Assembly (NCBI GenBank): GCA_020850375.1
Contig: JADZET010000426.1
Location: 1-6,071, forward strand
Origin: Phycisphaeraceae bacterium
GTDB lineage: Bacteria > Planctomycetota > Phycisphaerae > Phycisphaerales > Phycisphaeraceae
Reading direction: 5' to 3'
Length of the DNA: 6,071 nucleotides
Under the pieces are notes generated by a model. The model searched no databases. It worked only from the letters and a program-made list of their open reading frames with translations, and was not told the origin of the DNA. This document shows positions 5,167 through 6,071 of the stretch, piece after piece. Numbering within the stretch: the stretch's first letter is position 1; every line of letters starts with the position of its first letter. The position numbers and the translations under genes were made by a program.

Positions 5167-5185
5167 CCCGGATCAATCCTCCGGG
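5167..5185. terminator. Small hairpin overlapping the right cytochrome stop codon
   Basis: CCCGGA (5167-5172) and TCCGGG (5180-5185) form a 6-bp stem with a 7-base loop that contains the stop codon. No T-run follows on the minus strand, so intrinsic termination is doubtful; it may only reflect local GC-rich sequence. Confidence 0.2.
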
Positions 5186-6071
5186 TACCTCTCATCGTTG
5201 TGCGTCTGACCGTGGCACCGCAGCGTGCACGACCCCCGCGTGATCCCCCGGTCCTCATAGATCGGCACGCTGTTGGGGTCCACCGCCTCGACCACGTCCC
5301 GATCGAAGTTAATCAGGTGCGTGTTCTGCCGCACCCCGTGCGGGTCATGGCACACCGAGCAGGGCGTGTGCTCCTCGACGACGTGCCGGTAGTGCTCGCT
5401 GAAGCTCTCGTTGCCCAGGATGCTCTCGCGGTTGTGACACGAGTAGCACAGCTCATAGCTCTGCGGCCCCTCGGTCGTCCCGTCGAGCGTGTCATGGTTG
5501 GCCCTGAGCATCGACCGATGCCGCGACCCGTGCGGCCCCGCCGTCCCCTCGTCGTCCGATCCGTGGCAGTCCGTGCAGTAGATCATCGAGCTGACCGTCA
5601 GGCTCTGCTTCAGTGACGGCACCACCGTGTTCCGCCCCGGCGACTCGACCGGGTGGAAGCTCTGGTTGACCGTCGCGAATTCCTCGCTCTGATCGTTCGA
5701 CCCCAGCACCCGGTTGACGCGCTCGAACCTCGCCATGTTCGACCCCGCGTGGCACTTGAAGCACACCTCATACTCGTACCTCGCCTCCTCCAGCGCCAGC
5801 CGCGACGCGCTCACCCCCGACACCCCCTGCATCGACGGCCTGACCGCCGGCGCCGCCGCCGTCCCCCCCGTCGACCGGTGCGGGTTGTGACAGTCCGCGC
5901 ACTCCACGTGGTCTTCAAGATTTCCGAGGGTCTCCATCGGATCGTGCACCCCCGTCGTCAGCCGCGGGTTGTGCGCCGACGTCTTGGCGATCTCCGTCGC
6001 GATGTCCTTGTCCGACACGCTCCCGTCATGGCACACCAGGCAGTTGACCTCCTCCGCCTCATGCCGCAGCA
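5173..6071 (-). CDS. Multiheme c-type cytochrome, C-terminal ~299 residues (5' end outside window)
   Basis: The frame is open to the window edge (residues read ...LRHEAEEVNCLVCH), so the start is missing; the GTG at 6036 lies inside a haem motif and is not the start. Seven haem motifs are visible in order: CLVCH (6042-6028), CADCH (5901-5887), CFKCH (5763-5749), CTDCH (5577-5563), CYSCH (5448-5434), CSVCH (5361-5347) and a final CTLRCH (5229-5212) with three residues between the cysteines. The pairs CADCHNPH, CTDCHGSD...GPHGS and CSVCHDPHG are typical of doubled-CXXCH cytochromes. Function by family: electron transfer outside the cytoplasmic membrane. Its last 90 residues resemble the cytochrome at 1-447 (ELCYSCHN...HYRHV...CHDPHG...INF...GSCxxxCH). 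Other haem ligands may come from His in SFHPVE, GPHGSRHR and NHDT. No catalytic domain is seen. The partner genes lie beyond the window. Confidence 0.95.
   Translation of the reverse strand, partial: LRHEAEEVNCLVCHDGSVSDKDIATEIAKTSAHNPRLTTGVHDPMETLGNLEDHVECADCHNPHRSTGGTAAAPAVRPSMQGVSGVSASRLALEEARYEYEVCFKCHAGSNMARFERVNRVLGSNDQSEEFATVNQSFHPVESPGRNTVVPSLKQSLTVSSMIYCTDCHGSDDEGTAGPHGSRHRSMLRANHDTLDGTTEGPQSYELCYSCHNRESILGNESFSEHYRHVVEEHTPCSVCHDPHGVRQNTHLINFDRDVVEAVDPNSVPIYEDRGITRGSCTLRCHGQTHNDERYPED

Larger units (their letters stand above)
4843..5172. other. Non-coding stretch between transposase remnant and right cytochrome gene
   Basis: No supported gene. It contains a GC-rich hairpin (4942-4994) and the CACGGAG-rich inverted element (5030-5136). 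The 3' end of the cytochrome gene is bordered by a 6-bp inverted repeat CCCGGA (5167-5172)/TCCGGG (5180-5185) that overlaps its stop codon. Confidence 0.6.

Noticed and set aside
5010..5258. Open frame across the CACGGAG element and the cytochrome 3' end
   Set aside because: Its SVFPLRVFSVNSVF-like tail is the usual false translation of this repeat type, and it overlaps a clear cytochrome gene in another frame.

Overview
The window looks like a GC-rich chromosomal segment from an environmental bacterium, most plausibly a Planctomycetota (Phycisphaerae-like) member. That placement is an inference. It rests on large multiheme c-type cytochromes, a PEP-CTERM-anchored exported protein, a planctomycete-style small DWEALR...FW protein and an IS91-type transposase tail. 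No rRNA or other phylogenetic marker is present.

Layout. Two truncated multiheme cytochrome genes point inward from the window ends. On the left, the C-terminal part of a cytochrome (1-447, +) overlaps by 4 bp (ATGA) a gene for an exported thioredoxin-fold/TPR protein (444-1439, +). On the right, a larger cytochrome fragment (5173-6071, -) runs off the window. Both ends use strongly C/G-ending codons and appear to belong to an extracytoplasmic electron-transfer system. The two cytochromes share a C-terminal module that ends in an unusual CxxxCH motif.

Between them lies about 3.7 kb of accessory-looking DNA with more mixed codon use. It holds a hypothetical single-pass membrane protein (1589-2287, -), a small hypothetical protein (2567-2788, -), a seven-repeat HAF-type PEP-CTERM protein (3100-4161, -) and the 3' remnant of an IS91-family transposase (4573-4842, -).

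The most notable non-coding structure is a 60-bp direct repeat in three same-orientation copies (1446-1505, 2463-2522, 4313-4371). The first two are identical; the third is slightly diverged. They mark the left edge of the island and divide it into two gene blocks. A 28-bp piece of the small hypothetical gene sits directly beside the third copy, which suggests past recombination. Other structures are two abutting palindromes (2995-3021), a GC-rich hairpin (4942-4994) and an imperfect inverted element rich in CACGGAG/ACAGAG words (about 5030-5136), just past the end of the right cytochrome gene.

No tRNA, rRNA, CRISPR array or intact transposon was found.
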